From positions 3,038,001-3,102,000 of the forward strand of contig NZ_JABUQZ010000001.1 in NCBI RefSeq assembly GCF_013342145.1: 64,000 bases of DNA, read 5' to 3'. Each line of letters starts with the position of its first letter. Position 1 is the stretch's first letter. The translations under genes were made by a program, and so were the position numbers. Under the pieces are notes generated by a model, which saw only the letters and a program-made list of their open reading frames with translations, did not search any database and was not told where the DNA came from. Shown piece after piece: positions 8,758 to 16,345 of this stretch. The stretch comes from Haloterrigena gelatinilytica (GTDB lineage Archaea; Halobacteriota; Halobacteria; Halobacteriales; Natrialbaceae).

Positions 8758-9833
8758 CACTGAAACCGTCCGTTCCGCTGGACGACCTCGCCGTCGATCT
8801 CGAGGCGCGAGTCCTCGCTCATATCGGTGATCAGATCGACGTGGACCGCGGAGTCGTTGCCCGACTCGCCCTCGGGGAGATTCGCGTCGTAGGCCCGACC
8901 GAGCGCGAGGTGGATCGTATCGCCCATCTTCTCGTCGAAGAGGATGTTGTCCGTGTAGCGGTCGATACCGCGGTTCATCCCGATTCCGAGTTCGCCCAGT
9001 CGGCGCGCGCCGTCGTCGGTCTCTATGATCTCGCCGATCACGTCCGCGCCCTGTTCGGCGTCGTAGTCGACGACCGCGCCGTCCTCGAACGCGAGGCGGA
9101 CGCCACGAACCGACTCGCCGCGCAGCGTCATCGGGACGTCGAAGGTCACCTCGCCCTCGGTGGCGTAGGGTGCGGTGAACACCTCGCCGCTGGGAAGGTT
9201 ATGCGAATCATATGCGACCGAGGCGGCGCTGTTAACCGCCGTTCGGTCGTCGATCCGCATGGTGAGGTCGGTTCCGCTCGAGACGAGCCGCACCTCGTCG
9301 CCCGCGTCGAGCAGGTCCTTCATCCGGGCCATCTCCTCGGCCAGCGATTCCCAGTCCCGGAGGATCGCGTCGTAGGCGAACTCCTGGTACTCCTCGTAAG
9401 CCATGTTAGCCTGCTGGGCCAGCGACCGCGTCGGATGCACCGTCGACACCCAACGGGTTCCGAGTCGCGTCTCCCGAATGTCTCTTCTGGCGCTGTTGTA
9501 CGCACGGCGGCGCTCGCCCGGCACGTCGGCGGTCGCGCTCGTGTTCCGACCGCCGCCGAGCGAGAGGTAGACGTCGGCGTGTTCGACGAGCGCGAGTTCG
9601 TGGGCGGGGTTCTCGTCGAACTCGCCCTCGTGGGCGCGGAGGTACGCGCGAGTGATCTCGCCGGAGCTGTAGGTCGAAACCAGGTTCGCGCCCCGCTCGC
9701 CCAGTTTCTCGGCGACCGCGACCGCGAGTTCGTGGGCGTCGGGACCGACCGAGAGCACGACGTCGTCGCCGGCCTCGACGCGGGCGCTCCAGTCGACCAG
9801 TACGTCGGCGTGTTCGCGTACGCGTTCGTCCAT
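8751..9833 (-). CDS. Aminopeptidase, M29 family
   Basis: Protein of 360 residues of the M29 (AmpS/AmpT, thermophilic aminopeptidase) family, which uses two metal ions to release N-terminal residues. Visible family features: the N-terminal helix DERVREHADVLVDWSARV, the substrate-side domain with ADVYLSLGGGRNT, and in the C-terminal domain GEVFTAPYATEGEV, EIGIGMN-like LGELGIGMNRGI, DEKMGDTIHLALGRAY and HVDLITDM, which carry the Glu, His and Asp metal ligands. ATG at 9833 is chosen because a TTTAGT box on the minus strand at about 9860 sits 26 bases upstream; an in-frame GTG at 9857 lies inside that box. Cytoplasmic, no signal peptide. Confidence 0.92.
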   Translation of the reverse strand: MDERVREHADVLVDWSARVEAGDDVVLSVGPDAHELAVAVAEKLGERGANLVSTYSSGEITRAYLRAHEGEFDENPAHELALVEHADVYLSLGGGRNTSATADVPGERRRAYNSARRDIRETRLGTRWVSTVHPTRSLAQQANMAYEEYQEFAYDAILRDWESLAEEMARMKDLLDAGDEVRLVSSGTDLTMRIDDRTAVNSAASVAYDSHNLPSGEVFTAPYATEGEVTFDVPMTLRGESVRGVRLAFEDGAVVDYDAEQGADVIGEIIETDDGARRLGELGIGMNRGIDRYTDNILFDEKMGDTIHLALGRAYDANLPEGESGNDSAVHVDLITDMSEDSRLEIDGEVVQRNGRFQWE

Positions 9834-9882
9834 ATCGGCCACTCGAGAGCGGTCCACTAAACGCTCCTCGTTCGCGGCGCGA

Positions 9883-10620
9883 CTACGCGACGGTCGTCTC
9901 GTCCGCGAATCGCTCCTCTCGAGCGCGCACGAACGAGACGACCGCGTAGACGATCGGGGTGTCGAGGACGGCGATGGCGAGTTTCAGCAGGTACTGCCCG
10001 ACCATCAGCGCGAGCAGCGCCTCGACCGGCAGGACGGCGCCGACGCCGAGCACGGCGGGCGCGACGGCGAAGCCGACGGTGACGAAGATGACGGTGTCGA
10101 TGGCCTGGCTGCTCGCCGTCGACGCGATGTTTCGCAGCCAGAGCTTCTCCCGACCGGTGTAGTCGCGGATTCGGTGGAAGACGATCACGTCCCAGTTCTG
10201 GCTGACGACGTACGCCAGCAGGCTCCCGAGGACGATGTTCGTCGAGGCGCCCAGCACGTCCGCGAACGTCCCGGGGTCGATACTCGAGTCGGCCGCAGGG
10301 GCCGCGATCGTCGACCAGACGAGCGCGAGGACGACGAAGTTCATCGCGAAGCCGACGTTGACGATAACCTGCGTCGCCCGCCGGCCGTACAGTTCGGCGT
10401 AACAATCGCTCGCTAAGAACGTCAGCGCGTAGGCGACGGCGGCGCCGGGCAGGGCGAGCTCGGCGCCGGCGACCGGCAGCGACACCGGTAGCGAGAACGC
10501 GAGCACCTTCGACGCCGTCAGCTGTGCCGTCACCAGGGCCGTCACGAACAGACCGATCAGCGCCACTTGCGCCACCGTCGGTCCCGGCGGACCCCGTGAC
10601 TGCGATTGAGAGCGGGCCAT
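9883..10620 (-). CDS. Queuosine/archaeosine precursor transporter (YhhQ, DUF165 family)
   Basis: Integral membrane protein of 245 residues with about six membrane segments. YhhQ-type (VUT) transporters import 7-deazaguanine precursors; in archaea these feed archaeosine in tRNA. Family features are the NIASTASSQAIDTVIFVTVGF segment (read in two pieces), ALTFLASDCYAELYGRR with its conserved Asp/Cys/Tyr, and the closing LDTPIVYAVV. Start at 10620 gives the short cytoplasmic N-terminus. It ends 49 bases before the aminopeptidase start on the same strand, so the two could be co-transcribed although a separate aminopeptidase promoter is visible. Confidence 0.88.
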   Translation of the reverse strand: MARSQSQSRGPPGPTVAQVALIGLFVTALVTAQLTASKVLAFSLPVSLPVAGAELALPGAAVAYALTFLASDCYAELYGRRATQVIVNVGFAMNFVVLALVWSTIAAPAADSSIDPGTFADVLGASTNIVLGSLLAYVVSQNWDVIVFHRIRDYTGREKLWLRNIASTASSQAIDTVIFVTVGFAVAPAVLGVGAVLPVEALLALMVGQYLLKLAIAVLDTPIVYAVVSFVRAREERFADETTVA

Positions 10621-10946
10621 GCACTGCGCGTATCCAGCGGATCTACCTAAACGATTCGAGACCGACTCGGAGCGACCGTCGAGACTCGATCGACGCCGCG
10701 ATGTCGACGGATGCGTTCGAGACGATTCCATGATTCGGTTGATATCACGATCTATCGATAGCGGCCCGGAACACCGTCTTTCGGGACTATTAGCGGGTAA
10801 TGATCAAATTGAAGAGTAATTTTAAACACCAGGATAATCGGCTGAGATTCGCGTTTTCGGCCGATTCGTTTCGGAGATTGTCCCGTTTTCGAGAGGACGA
10901 GTATAACACAACTGTTATACGTGTCGCTCTACTCTCTTTGGTTGCA
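10621..10946. other. Intergenic region between divergent yhhQ-type and cspA-type genes
   Basis: A 326-base gap with no gene. Its right third is AT-richer than the surroundings. It holds a looser inverted repeat (AATCGGC / GCCGATT, about 10837-10866) and the perfect promoter palindrome listed separately. Confidence 0.6.
10901..10920. promoter_or_regulatory. Palindrome on the cspA promoter
   Basis: Perfect inverted repeat GTATAAC, six bases ACAACT, GTTATAC. The right arm sits 27-33 bases before the expected start of transcription at the cspA ATG (10947), where the archaeal TATA box is expected. It can be read both as a TATA element and as an operator. Binding of a protein is inferred. Confidence 0.6.
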
Positions 10947-11141
10947 ATGGCGAAAGGAAACGTTGATTTCTTCAACGACACAGGCGGCTACGGTTTCATC
11001 GATACTGAGGACGCGGACGAGGACGTTTTCTTCCACATGGAAGACGTTGGCGGCCCGGACCTCGAGGAAGGCACAGAGATCGAATTCGACATCGAACAGG
11101 CCCCCAAGGGCCCCCGCGCCACCAACGTCACCCGCCTGTAA
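10947..11141 (+). CDS. cspA: Cold-shock protein, CspA family
   Basis: Single cold-shock domain protein of 64 residues that binds single-stranded RNA or DNA. RNP1-like GGYGFIDTED at about residues 13-22 and RNP2-like EDVFFHMED at 25-33 are both present, followed by GTEIEFDIEQAPKGPRATNV (two strands), the normal end of the domain. Length is typical for haloarchaeal CspA proteins. The message is predicted to be leaderless or nearly so because the TATA-like right arm of the palindrome at 10901-10920 lies about 30 bases before the ATG. Confidence 0.95.
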   Translation: MAKGNVDFFNDTGGYGFIDTEDADEDVFFHMEDVGGPDLEEGTEIEFDIEQAPKGPRATNVTRL

Positions 11142-11514
11142 TACGGCTTCTCGCGTTCGGTAACGGGTTTCACATTCGACTATACATTCTTCGGCAGGCT
11201 TCATGGGATAGCGGTAGCGACGGTCGTTCGTCGACCGGAATTAGCGCTCGTGTCTCGCTCGTGTCTGGATCTAAACAGAGTTTCGCTAACTGGTAGTTCA
11301 CTATCGATCATATTCGGAGCCCTAGTTGACCGGTCGGCTCGATTCGAGAGCGGGCGGCGGGTTTCTGGTGTGTCACTTGTAGCCATCCCTTACTGCCAGC
11401 GACCGATCCAATTCGTCCGCTTATCTGAGTTAGTCCCCCGAAACGACCGAGAAACAGTTGATACGCGAACGATAACAAATAGTCGAACAGTCCGTGTGTC
11501 GGTGTGGTTGCAAA
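11142..11514. other. Intergenic region of 373 bases
   Basis: No gene recognised; base composition is AT-richer than most of the window. Contains the presumed promoter of the PadR-like gene (AACAAATAG, around 11473-11482). No strong repeat seen. Confidence 0.5.
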
Positions 11515-11787
11515 ATGGACGATCTGACCGGATTTCAACGCGATCTTCTGTACGTGATCGCCGGAGCCGACCAGCCGTCTGGCCAAGAAGTCAAAGACGA
11601 AGTCGAGAAGTATTACAACAGTGAAATCAATCACGGTCGGCTGTACCCCAATCTCGACACGCTCGTCAACAAAGAGCTCGTCGAGAAAGGGCAGCTCGAT
11701 CGGCGAACGAACTACTACGCCATCAGCGACGAAGGGCGGTCGGCGATCGAACAGCGCCGCGAGTGGGAACGGCAGTACATCGACTGA
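11515..11787 (+). CDS. PadR family transcriptional regulator
   Basis: DNA-binding protein of 90 residues made of one winged helix-turn-helix. Family features: DLTGFQRDLLYVIAG, then SGQEVKDEVEKYY, the recognition helix and wing INHGRLYPNLDTLVNKELVEKG (read in parts), and RRTNYYAISDEGRSAIEQR. These small PadR proteins dimerise and regulate nearby or unlinked genes. ATG at 11515 is used; an upstream in-frame ATG at 11494 would add a cysteine-rich MCRCGCK with no family match. The promoter is probably the AT-rich stretch 25-40 bases upstream. Confidence 0.9.
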   Translation: MDDLTGFQRDLLYVIAGADQPSGQEVKDEVEKYYNSEINHGRLYPNLDTLVNKELVEKGQLDRRTNYYAISDEGRSAIEQRREWERQYID

Positions 11788-11948
11788 CCGTCTCCTGACT
11801 CCCAGTTCTGAACCGCACGCGCGCGCCGGCGAGGGTTCGACGAGCGCCGCTTGTCGGTCCTCTCAGGGTGCTGTGGCACGCAGGGCGGCCGCCGAGCCTC
11901 GAGTCCCGGCCACTCCCGGCCCGCTCGGGTTCGGCGGTTCGGCCGCGC

Positions 11949-12236
11949 TCACACGTCAGTGACCCGTATCTCGATCTCGTCGCCGGCGTCGTGAAGCGAG
12001 ACGTGCGTGCCGTCGATCACGAACGAAACAGTCGTCGCCGCGTTCTGGTTGAACCGAAACAGTCGCTCGAGCGCGTCCGGGTTGATGATCTCGTACAGCG
12101 TGAAATCCGCCTCCACGAGGTCGATGTCCTGATGGGCCTCGATCGCACCCAGGACGGCCTCGCTCAGCGTCCGGTTCTCGTCCGGACTGAACGTCGTGTC
12201 GCCACTTCCCTGATAGGTTTGATTGTCGGTAGACAT
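11949..12236 (-). CDS. HalOD1 output domain-containing protein
   Basis: Protein of 95 residues consisting of a single HalOD1 domain, a haloarchaeal output domain often found alone or joined to response regulator receivers. Features are LSEAVLGAIEAHQDIDLVEADF, YEIINPDALERLFRF and TVSFVIDGTHVSLHDAGDEIEI (each read in parts). Its biochemical role is unknown. The N-terminal 25 residues are polar and probably disordered. It is convergent with the PadR gene but 160 bases away. Confidence 0.88.
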   Translation of the reverse strand: MSTDNQTYQGSGDTTFSPDENRTLSEAVLGAIEAHQDIDLVEADFTLYEIINPDALERLFRFNQNAATTVSFVIDGTHVSLHDAGDEIEIRVTDV

Positions 12237-12691
12237 GGATAGGATGCAACGCCCGTCGTACGTAAACGTGCCCGCGGCATCTGCCTGCCCCGTTGCGATT
12301 GGTGATATGGATCGGATCCGACAATTCGGACGACTGGCGACTGTGAATGAAGGATCGGGCGTTCAGGTGTATTCACACTGATATCTACACGCGTCTCCCG
12401 AAACACGCTTTCAGACCGTACCTTTTGATAGGGTTAGCTGAGATTCAGTTTTTGCAACTGTTCATTATCGAATATATAAGCGCTAACGAACCCGAATTAC
12501 GCCGCGGCTCGCTTCGCTCGCCGTCGGTTCGTTCGGCCAGTCAGAATCGTTCCGCGCTGCCCGCTGTCGCTCGCAAGCGTCAGAAGTCTAATGAATTCGA
12601 ACCACGCCGACGGCTCGCCTCGCTCGCCGTCGTCTCGTTCGAATCGTCAGCGGTCCACTCCGCGAGGCTCGCGTCTGCTCGCCTTGCTCCA
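12237..12691. other. Gene-free region of 455 bases with palindromic spacers downstream of a tRNA
   Basis: No protein gene is supported. On the minus strand this is the region downstream of the CAT-anticodon tRNA. It holds a partial copy of the tRNA T-arm (12586-12603, matching 15 of 18 bases of 12697-12714) and palindromes of the form CGGCTCGC..GCTCGCCG (12505-12523) and CGACGGC..GCCGTCG (12607-12631). Confidence 0.55.
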
Positions 12692-12766
12692 TGGGCCCTA
12701 ACGGATTCGAACCATTGACCACTCGGTTATGAGCCGAGCGCTCTAACCAGACTGAGCTAAGGGCCC
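12692..12766 (-). tRNA. tRNA with CAT anticodon, probably tRNA-Ile2
   Basis: A 75-base cloverleaf: acceptor stem GGGCCCT / AGGGCCC with discriminator A, D stem GCTC / GAGC, anticodon stem CTCGG / CCGAG with loop CTCATAA, T stem AATGG / CCGTT. No intron. Automatic tools would call it Met. The anticodon stem lacks the three G:C pairs of an initiator, haloarchaeal elongator tRNA-Met genes usually carry an intron, and the GGGCC start with TAGCTCAGTC resembles haloarchaeal tRNA-Ile. An AUA-reading tRNA-Ile2 with modified C34 is therefore favoured. The identity is inference; the cloverleaf is seen directly. Confidence 0.9.
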
Positions 12767-12836
12767 CTTCACTCGAGCAAAAACGTGCGTGCTAATTAAC
12801 GCTTGCTGTCCGTTTCGCCCGCGAGCGGGCCGGCGC

Positions 12837-12965
12837 CTACGCGGTTAGCGCCTCGAGTTCCTCGTCGCTCAGTTCCGCTTCCAGCTCCGCCTCGTCGTGG
12901 GACTCGAGGACGTCCGCTCGCTCCTCCGCGTCGAGTTCGGTGACGGATTCGAAGTGGTGACACAT
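12837..12965 (-). CDS. Small acidic haloarchaeal protein of 42 residues, MCHHF start
   Basis: Short open frame starting MCHHFESVTELDAEERADVL and ending in ELSDEELEALTA. It has strong acidic bias and a predicted pair of helices, and the C-x-H-H start could bind a metal, which is inference. Similar tiny proteins beginning MCHHF are, to my recollection, widespread next to housekeeping genes in haloarchaea. It lies just upstream (on the same strand) of the CAT-anticodon tRNA and downstream of moaB, 61 bases from it. No function is known. Confidence 0.65.
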   Translation of the reverse strand: MCHHFESVTELDAEERADVLESHDEAELEAELSDEELEALTA

Positions 12966-13026
12966 AGCACTCGAGGCTACGCGCGTGGCGCCGATAAGAA
13001 TTGCTTCAGGGAATCCGACCGGTCGC

Positions 13027-13614
13027 TCACTCCCCGTAATCCGCGAGCGTCTGGTCGTTCGTCCCGGTTCGGTGGCGCGTCGCCAGGCCCGCGAGGTGGG
13101 GCGCTTCGGGGACGATCAACTCCTCGCAGGCGGTCTCGCAGGCGCTCGTGCTCCCGGGGAGACAGAACACCGGCGTGTCGACGGCGATCCCCGCCCTCGC
13201 GCGCGAGGCCATCGCGCGGGTGCCGACCTCCTCCCAGGAGAGCATCCGGAACAGTTCCCCGAAGCCGGGCAGATCGCGTTCGAACAGGGAGGCCGTCGCC
13301 TCGGGCGAGACGTCGTCGGCGGTGACGCCCGTCCCGCCGGTCGTGAGCACGACGTCGATATCCGGCCGGGCGACCAGTCCGCGGACGGCGGTTCGAATCG
13401 CGGAGTAGTCGTCCCGGACCAACAGCCGCTCCTGAACCTCGTGGCCCGCGTCCTCGAAACACTCCTGGATCGTGTCCCCGCCCGGGTCGTCGGGGTCGGC
13501 CTCGTCGGCCCGCGCGCGCGAACTCGAGACCGTGACGATTCCGACGTAGAGGGGATCGATGACGTCGTGGCCGTGGTCGTCCATGCTCCGACGGTCGTTT
13601 CGATCGCTTGTCAT
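13027..13614 (-). CDS. moaB: MoaB/MogA family molybdopterin biosynthesis protein
   Basis: Protein of 195 residues of the MoaB/MogA fold, which adenylates molybdopterin before metal insertion. Family motifs are the strand YVGIVTVSSSRA, the glycine-rich TTGGTGVTADDVSPEA near residue 105, the acidic PGFGELFRMLSWEEVGTRAMASRA region (read in parts) and PVFCLPGSTSACETACEEL. The N-terminal 18 residues are an Asp/His-rich extension common in haloarchaea; internal ATG at codon 11 is an alternative start. The cofactor would serve molybdenum or tungsten enzymes such as the aldehyde:ferredoxin oxidoreductase encoded at 50-52 kb. Lies 25 bases after the CobW gene stop on the same strand. Confidence 0.9.
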   Translation of the reverse strand: MTSDRNDRRSMDDHGHDVIDPLYVGIVTVSSSRARADEADPDDPGGDTIQECFEDAGHEVQERLLVRDDYSAIRTAVRGLVARPDIDVVLTTGGTGVTADDVSPEATASLFERDLPGFGELFRMLSWEEVGTRAMASRARAGIAVDTPVFCLPGSTSACETACEELIVPEAPHLAGLATRHRTGTNDQTLADYGE

Positions 13615-13639
13615 ACGCTATCGTCCACGCCAGAGGGCG

Positions 13640-15034
13640 TTAATCCCTCGGCTCGTCGCGGGATATTGCCTCGAGTGCGACGCGGTCGGGTTCGTTACTC
13701 GTCGCCGATACCGTCACGAACTCGTCCATCCCCGTCGGCGCGGGGTTCTCGAACGTCGACCAGTCGGCGTCCATCTCGGCGTCGGTCAGTAGACAGTCGT
13801 CGAGGCGGGCCTGCAGGTCGTCCATCGAGAGGTCGCGGCCGATCAGGGCGAGTCGCGTCTCGCGGTCGCCCCACTCCTCGTCCCACGAGAGGTCGTTCTG
13901 GGCCTTCCGGTACTGGTCCTGCCGCTCTTCGGAGAGGCTGGCGATCCAGCGACCCGTCACTTCGAGGGCCGTCGCCGTCCCGGCGTAGCTCATCGTGATC
14001 GCCTGCCGTTCGCGGCCGGCGATCCAACACAGTCCCTTCGCGCGCACGAGGCCTGCGGGCAGGTCGGCCAGCAGCGCGAGGAAGCGTTCGGGGTGGAACG
14101 GCCGCCGCCGGTGGTACGTGTCGACCTCGATCCCGTAGCGTTCCGGTGGATGTGCGTGGTCGTGGTCGCCGTGAACGCGATCGTGTTCGTGCTCCTCGTC
14201 ACCGTGATCGTGCTCGTGGCCACCGTCCCCACGGTCGTGTTCGTGGTCGTGACCGGCGTCGTCGCGGTCCTCGGCGTCGGCCTCGATCACTCGCTTCCAG
14301 CCCGCCGACTCGGCCGCGGCCTCGAGGTCGAACCGTCCGCTCTCGAGCAGCGCGTCGGGCTCGAGCGCGCCGTATTCGGTAGTGACGATCTCGGCGCGAG
14401 GCTGGAGCGTCTCGAGGATTCCGACGACGCGCTCTCGTTCGGTCTCCGAGACGAGATCGCACTTGTTGACGACCAGCAGGTCGCAGAACTCGACCTGTTC
14501 GAGCAGCAGGTCACCGAGCGGGCGGCTGCCGGTCTCGTCGGGGCCCTGCCGTTGTGGCGGGTCGCGGGATTCGTCCGCCGCGACGGCCGCGTCGTCGGTC
14601 GCCCCGTCGACCGCGTCGGCGGCCGCGAACCGGTCGTGGAACCGCCGGGCGTCGACCACGGTGACGACCGCGTCGAGGTCGTAGGGGCCGCCCGCGGGGC
14701 CGCGGACGAACTGCCGGGCGATCGGCTCCGGTTCGCCGACGCCGGAGGCCTCGACGACGAGGTACTCGAAGTCGTGTTCCTTCCACAGCTGGATGACCGA
14801 CCGGGAGAGTTCGCCGCCGAGGCTACAGCAGATACAGCCGTTCTCGAGGGCGACGACCTCCTCGCCGGTCCGCAAGTCGGTGCGCGCTTCGACGAGATCG
14901 GCGTCGACGTTGACGCTGCCGACGTCGTTGACCAGCACGGCGATCTCGCGGTCGGTCGACTCGAGCAGGGCCGACAGGAGGGTCGTCTTGCCGGCGCCGA
15001 GTTCGCCACAGAGGACGGTGACGGGAACGCTCAT
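13640..15034 (-). CDS. CobW/COG0523 GTP-binding metallochaperone, histidine rich (paralog 1)
   Basis: Protein of 464 residues of the G3E GTPase family that delivers Zn, Co or Ni to client proteins. Walker A GELGAGKTT at residues 10-18, metal-binding CICC at 67-70 in ENGCICCSLGG, and NKCD for guanine recognition are all present. Between the GTPase and the C-terminal CobW_C domain is a loop with about 20 histidines interleaved with Asp and Glu, a likely metal-storage region. A separate insertion of ~35 residues rich in Asp and Gln follows the strand VVTVVDARRFHDRF. The start codon overlaps the stop of the upstream paralog by four bases (ATGA), so translation is probably coupled. Confidence 0.93.
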   Translation of the reverse strand: MSVPVTVLCGELGAGKTTLLSALLESTDREIAVLVNDVGSVNVDADLVEARTDLRTGEEVVALENGCICCSLGGELSRSVIQLWKEHDFEYLVVEASGVGEPEPIARQFVRGPAGGPYDLDAVVTVVDARRFHDRFAAADAVDGATDDAAVAADESRDPPQRQGPDETGSRPLGDLLLEQVEFCDLLVVNKCDLVSETERERVVGILETLQPRAEIVTTEYGALEPDALLESGRFDLEAAAESAGWKRVIEADAEDRDDAGHDHEHDRGDGGHEHDHGDEEHEHDRVHGDHDHAHPPERYGIEVDTYHRRRPFHPERFLALLADLPAGLVRAKGLCWIAGRERQAITMSYAGTATALEVTGRWIASLSEERQDQYRKAQNDLSWDEEWGDRETRLALIGRDLSMDDLQARLDDCLLTDAEMDADWSTFENPAPTGMDEFVTVSATSNEPDRVALEAISRDEPRD

Positions 15035-16236
15035 GTCTCGTCAGCGAGCGCGAGTTCACGTCGGTCTTCCGATCCGAACGGATCGGGGTAGGCGTCCCAG
15101 TCGTCGTCCATCTCGGCGTCGGTCAGCAGGCAGTCCTCGAGGCGCTCGATCAGGGTCTCCTCGTCGAAGTCGCGACCGATGAAGACGAGGCTCGTCCCTC
15201 GGTCGCCCCATTCTTCGTCCCAGTCGTCTTTCAGACCCGGCCGCGCGGCGAAGAACTGCTCGCGCTCGGCCTCGGGAAGGGTCGCTAACCACTGTCCAGT
15301 CGGGCCGGCCCGGACCGACGTGCCGGCCTTGTCGATCCCCATCGCGACGTCCTCGCGACCGGCGCTCCAGAAGAAGCCCTTCGCGCGGACGAGTTCCGCG
15401 GGCAGGTCCGAGAGCAGCGCCGCGATGCGTTCGGGGTGAAACGGCCGATCGCGCTTGTACGCGAACGACGTGACGCCGTGTTCCGCCTGCGGGTCGTGGT
15501 CGTGCTCGTGCCGGAGCTCGCGCTTCCAGCCCGCCGACGCCTGCGCGCGCTCGAAGTCGAACCGGTCGGTGTCGAGGATGTCGGCCGGATCGACGTCGCC
15601 GAACTCGGTCCGAACGATCTCCGCTCGGGGCTGCAGACGCTCGAGGACGGCCTCGATTTCCTCGAGCGCGTCGTCGGGGACGAGGTCGCACTTGTTCAAC
15701 AGGAGGACGTCGCAGAACTCGATCTGCTCGAGGAGGACCTCCTCGGGCACGCGGCCGACGTCGGCCGCGGGTTGCTGGGCCGCGAGTGCGCTGCCGGTGT
15801 CGAACGACTCCCAGATGCTGTAGGCGTCGACGACGGTGACCATCGTATCCAGTTCGTAGGTGTCGGTCGGATCGAAGTCGGCGTCCTCGAACCCCATCGC
15901 GAACGTCTGGGCGACCGGGATCGGCTCCGAGATGCCCGAGGATTCGACCAGCAGGTAGTCGAACTCGAGGCGGTCGGCCAGTCGGCCGACTTCCTCGAGC
16001 ATGTCTCCGCGCAGCCGACAGCAGATACAGCCGTTCGAGAGTTCGATAATCTCCTCGTCGCCGCCCAGATCGGTCTGCCGGGCGACGTGTTCGGCGTCGA
16101 CGTTGACGTCGCCCATGTCGTTGACGACGACGGCCACCTCGAAGCCGTGGTCGGCGGTCAGTACGTGGTTGAGAACGGTCGTTTTGCCGGCGCCGAGCGG
16201 GCCGCTCAGGACGGTCACGGGAATGCGGTCGGTCAT
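15031..16236 (-). CDS. CobW/COG0523 GTP-binding metallochaperone (paralog 2)
   Basis: Protein of 401 residues, first gene of the two-gene metallochaperone operon. Walker A GPLGAGKTT at 12-20, CICC at 70-73, NKCD for guanine recognition, and a CobW_C domain beginning RPFHPERIAALL. Its histidine loop is much shorter than in paralog 1 (RHEHDHDPQAEHG). The two share architecture and probably arose by tandem duplication, with divergence mainly in the metal loop, suggesting different metals or clients. Transcribed away from the NikR-like regulator, with 109 bases of AT-rich promoter DNA between them. Regulation by that regulator is inferred from position. Confidence 0.93.
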   Translation of the reverse strand: MTDRIPVTVLSGPLGAGKTTVLNHVLTADHGFEVAVVVNDMGDVNVDAEHVARQTDLGGDEEIIELSNGCICCRLRGDMLEEVGRLADRLEFDYLLVESSGISEPIPVAQTFAMGFEDADFDPTDTYELDTMVTVVDAYSIWESFDTGSALAAQQPAADVGRVPEEVLLEQIEFCDVLLLNKCDLVPDDALEEIEAVLERLQPRAEIVRTEFGDVDPADILDTDRFDFERAQASAGWKRELRHEHDHDPQAEHGVTSFAYKRDRPFHPERIAALLSDLPAELVRAKGFFWSAGREDVAMGIDKAGTSVRAGPTGQWLATLPEAEREQFFAARPGLKDDWDEEWGDRGTSLVFIGRDFDEETLIERLEDCLLTDAEMDDDWDAYPDPFGSEDRRELALADET

Positions 16237-16263
16237 GAGTCGATTGTGAATATACTCTGGTGG

Positions 16264-16321
16264 GTTAATAATATTAGCTATTACGTAACCGGCCCAGTAA
16301 TCATAACAAATACTATTATGA
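16264..16321. promoter_or_regulatory. Divergent promoter with inverted repeats between cobW pair and nikR-like gene
   Basis: The inverted repeat TCATAA, nine bases, TTATGA (16301-16321) covers the TATA position of the nikR-like gene (ATG 16346). A second repeat TAATA, eight bases, TATTA (16267-16284) covers the expected TATA position of the cobW operon (ATG 16236). The arrangement resembles an autoregulated divergent metal-responsive operator. Bacterial NikR sites are GTATGA-N16-TCATAC, so the match is only in style. Confidence 0.5.
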
Positions 16322-16345
16322 CTCTACCCCGTTTTCATATCGACA

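Noticed and set aside
12347-12718. Open frame of 123 codons running into the CAT tRNA
   Set aside because: It overlaps the tRNA in antisense and consists of Ser/Arg/Ala-rich sequence produced by the palindromic spacers.
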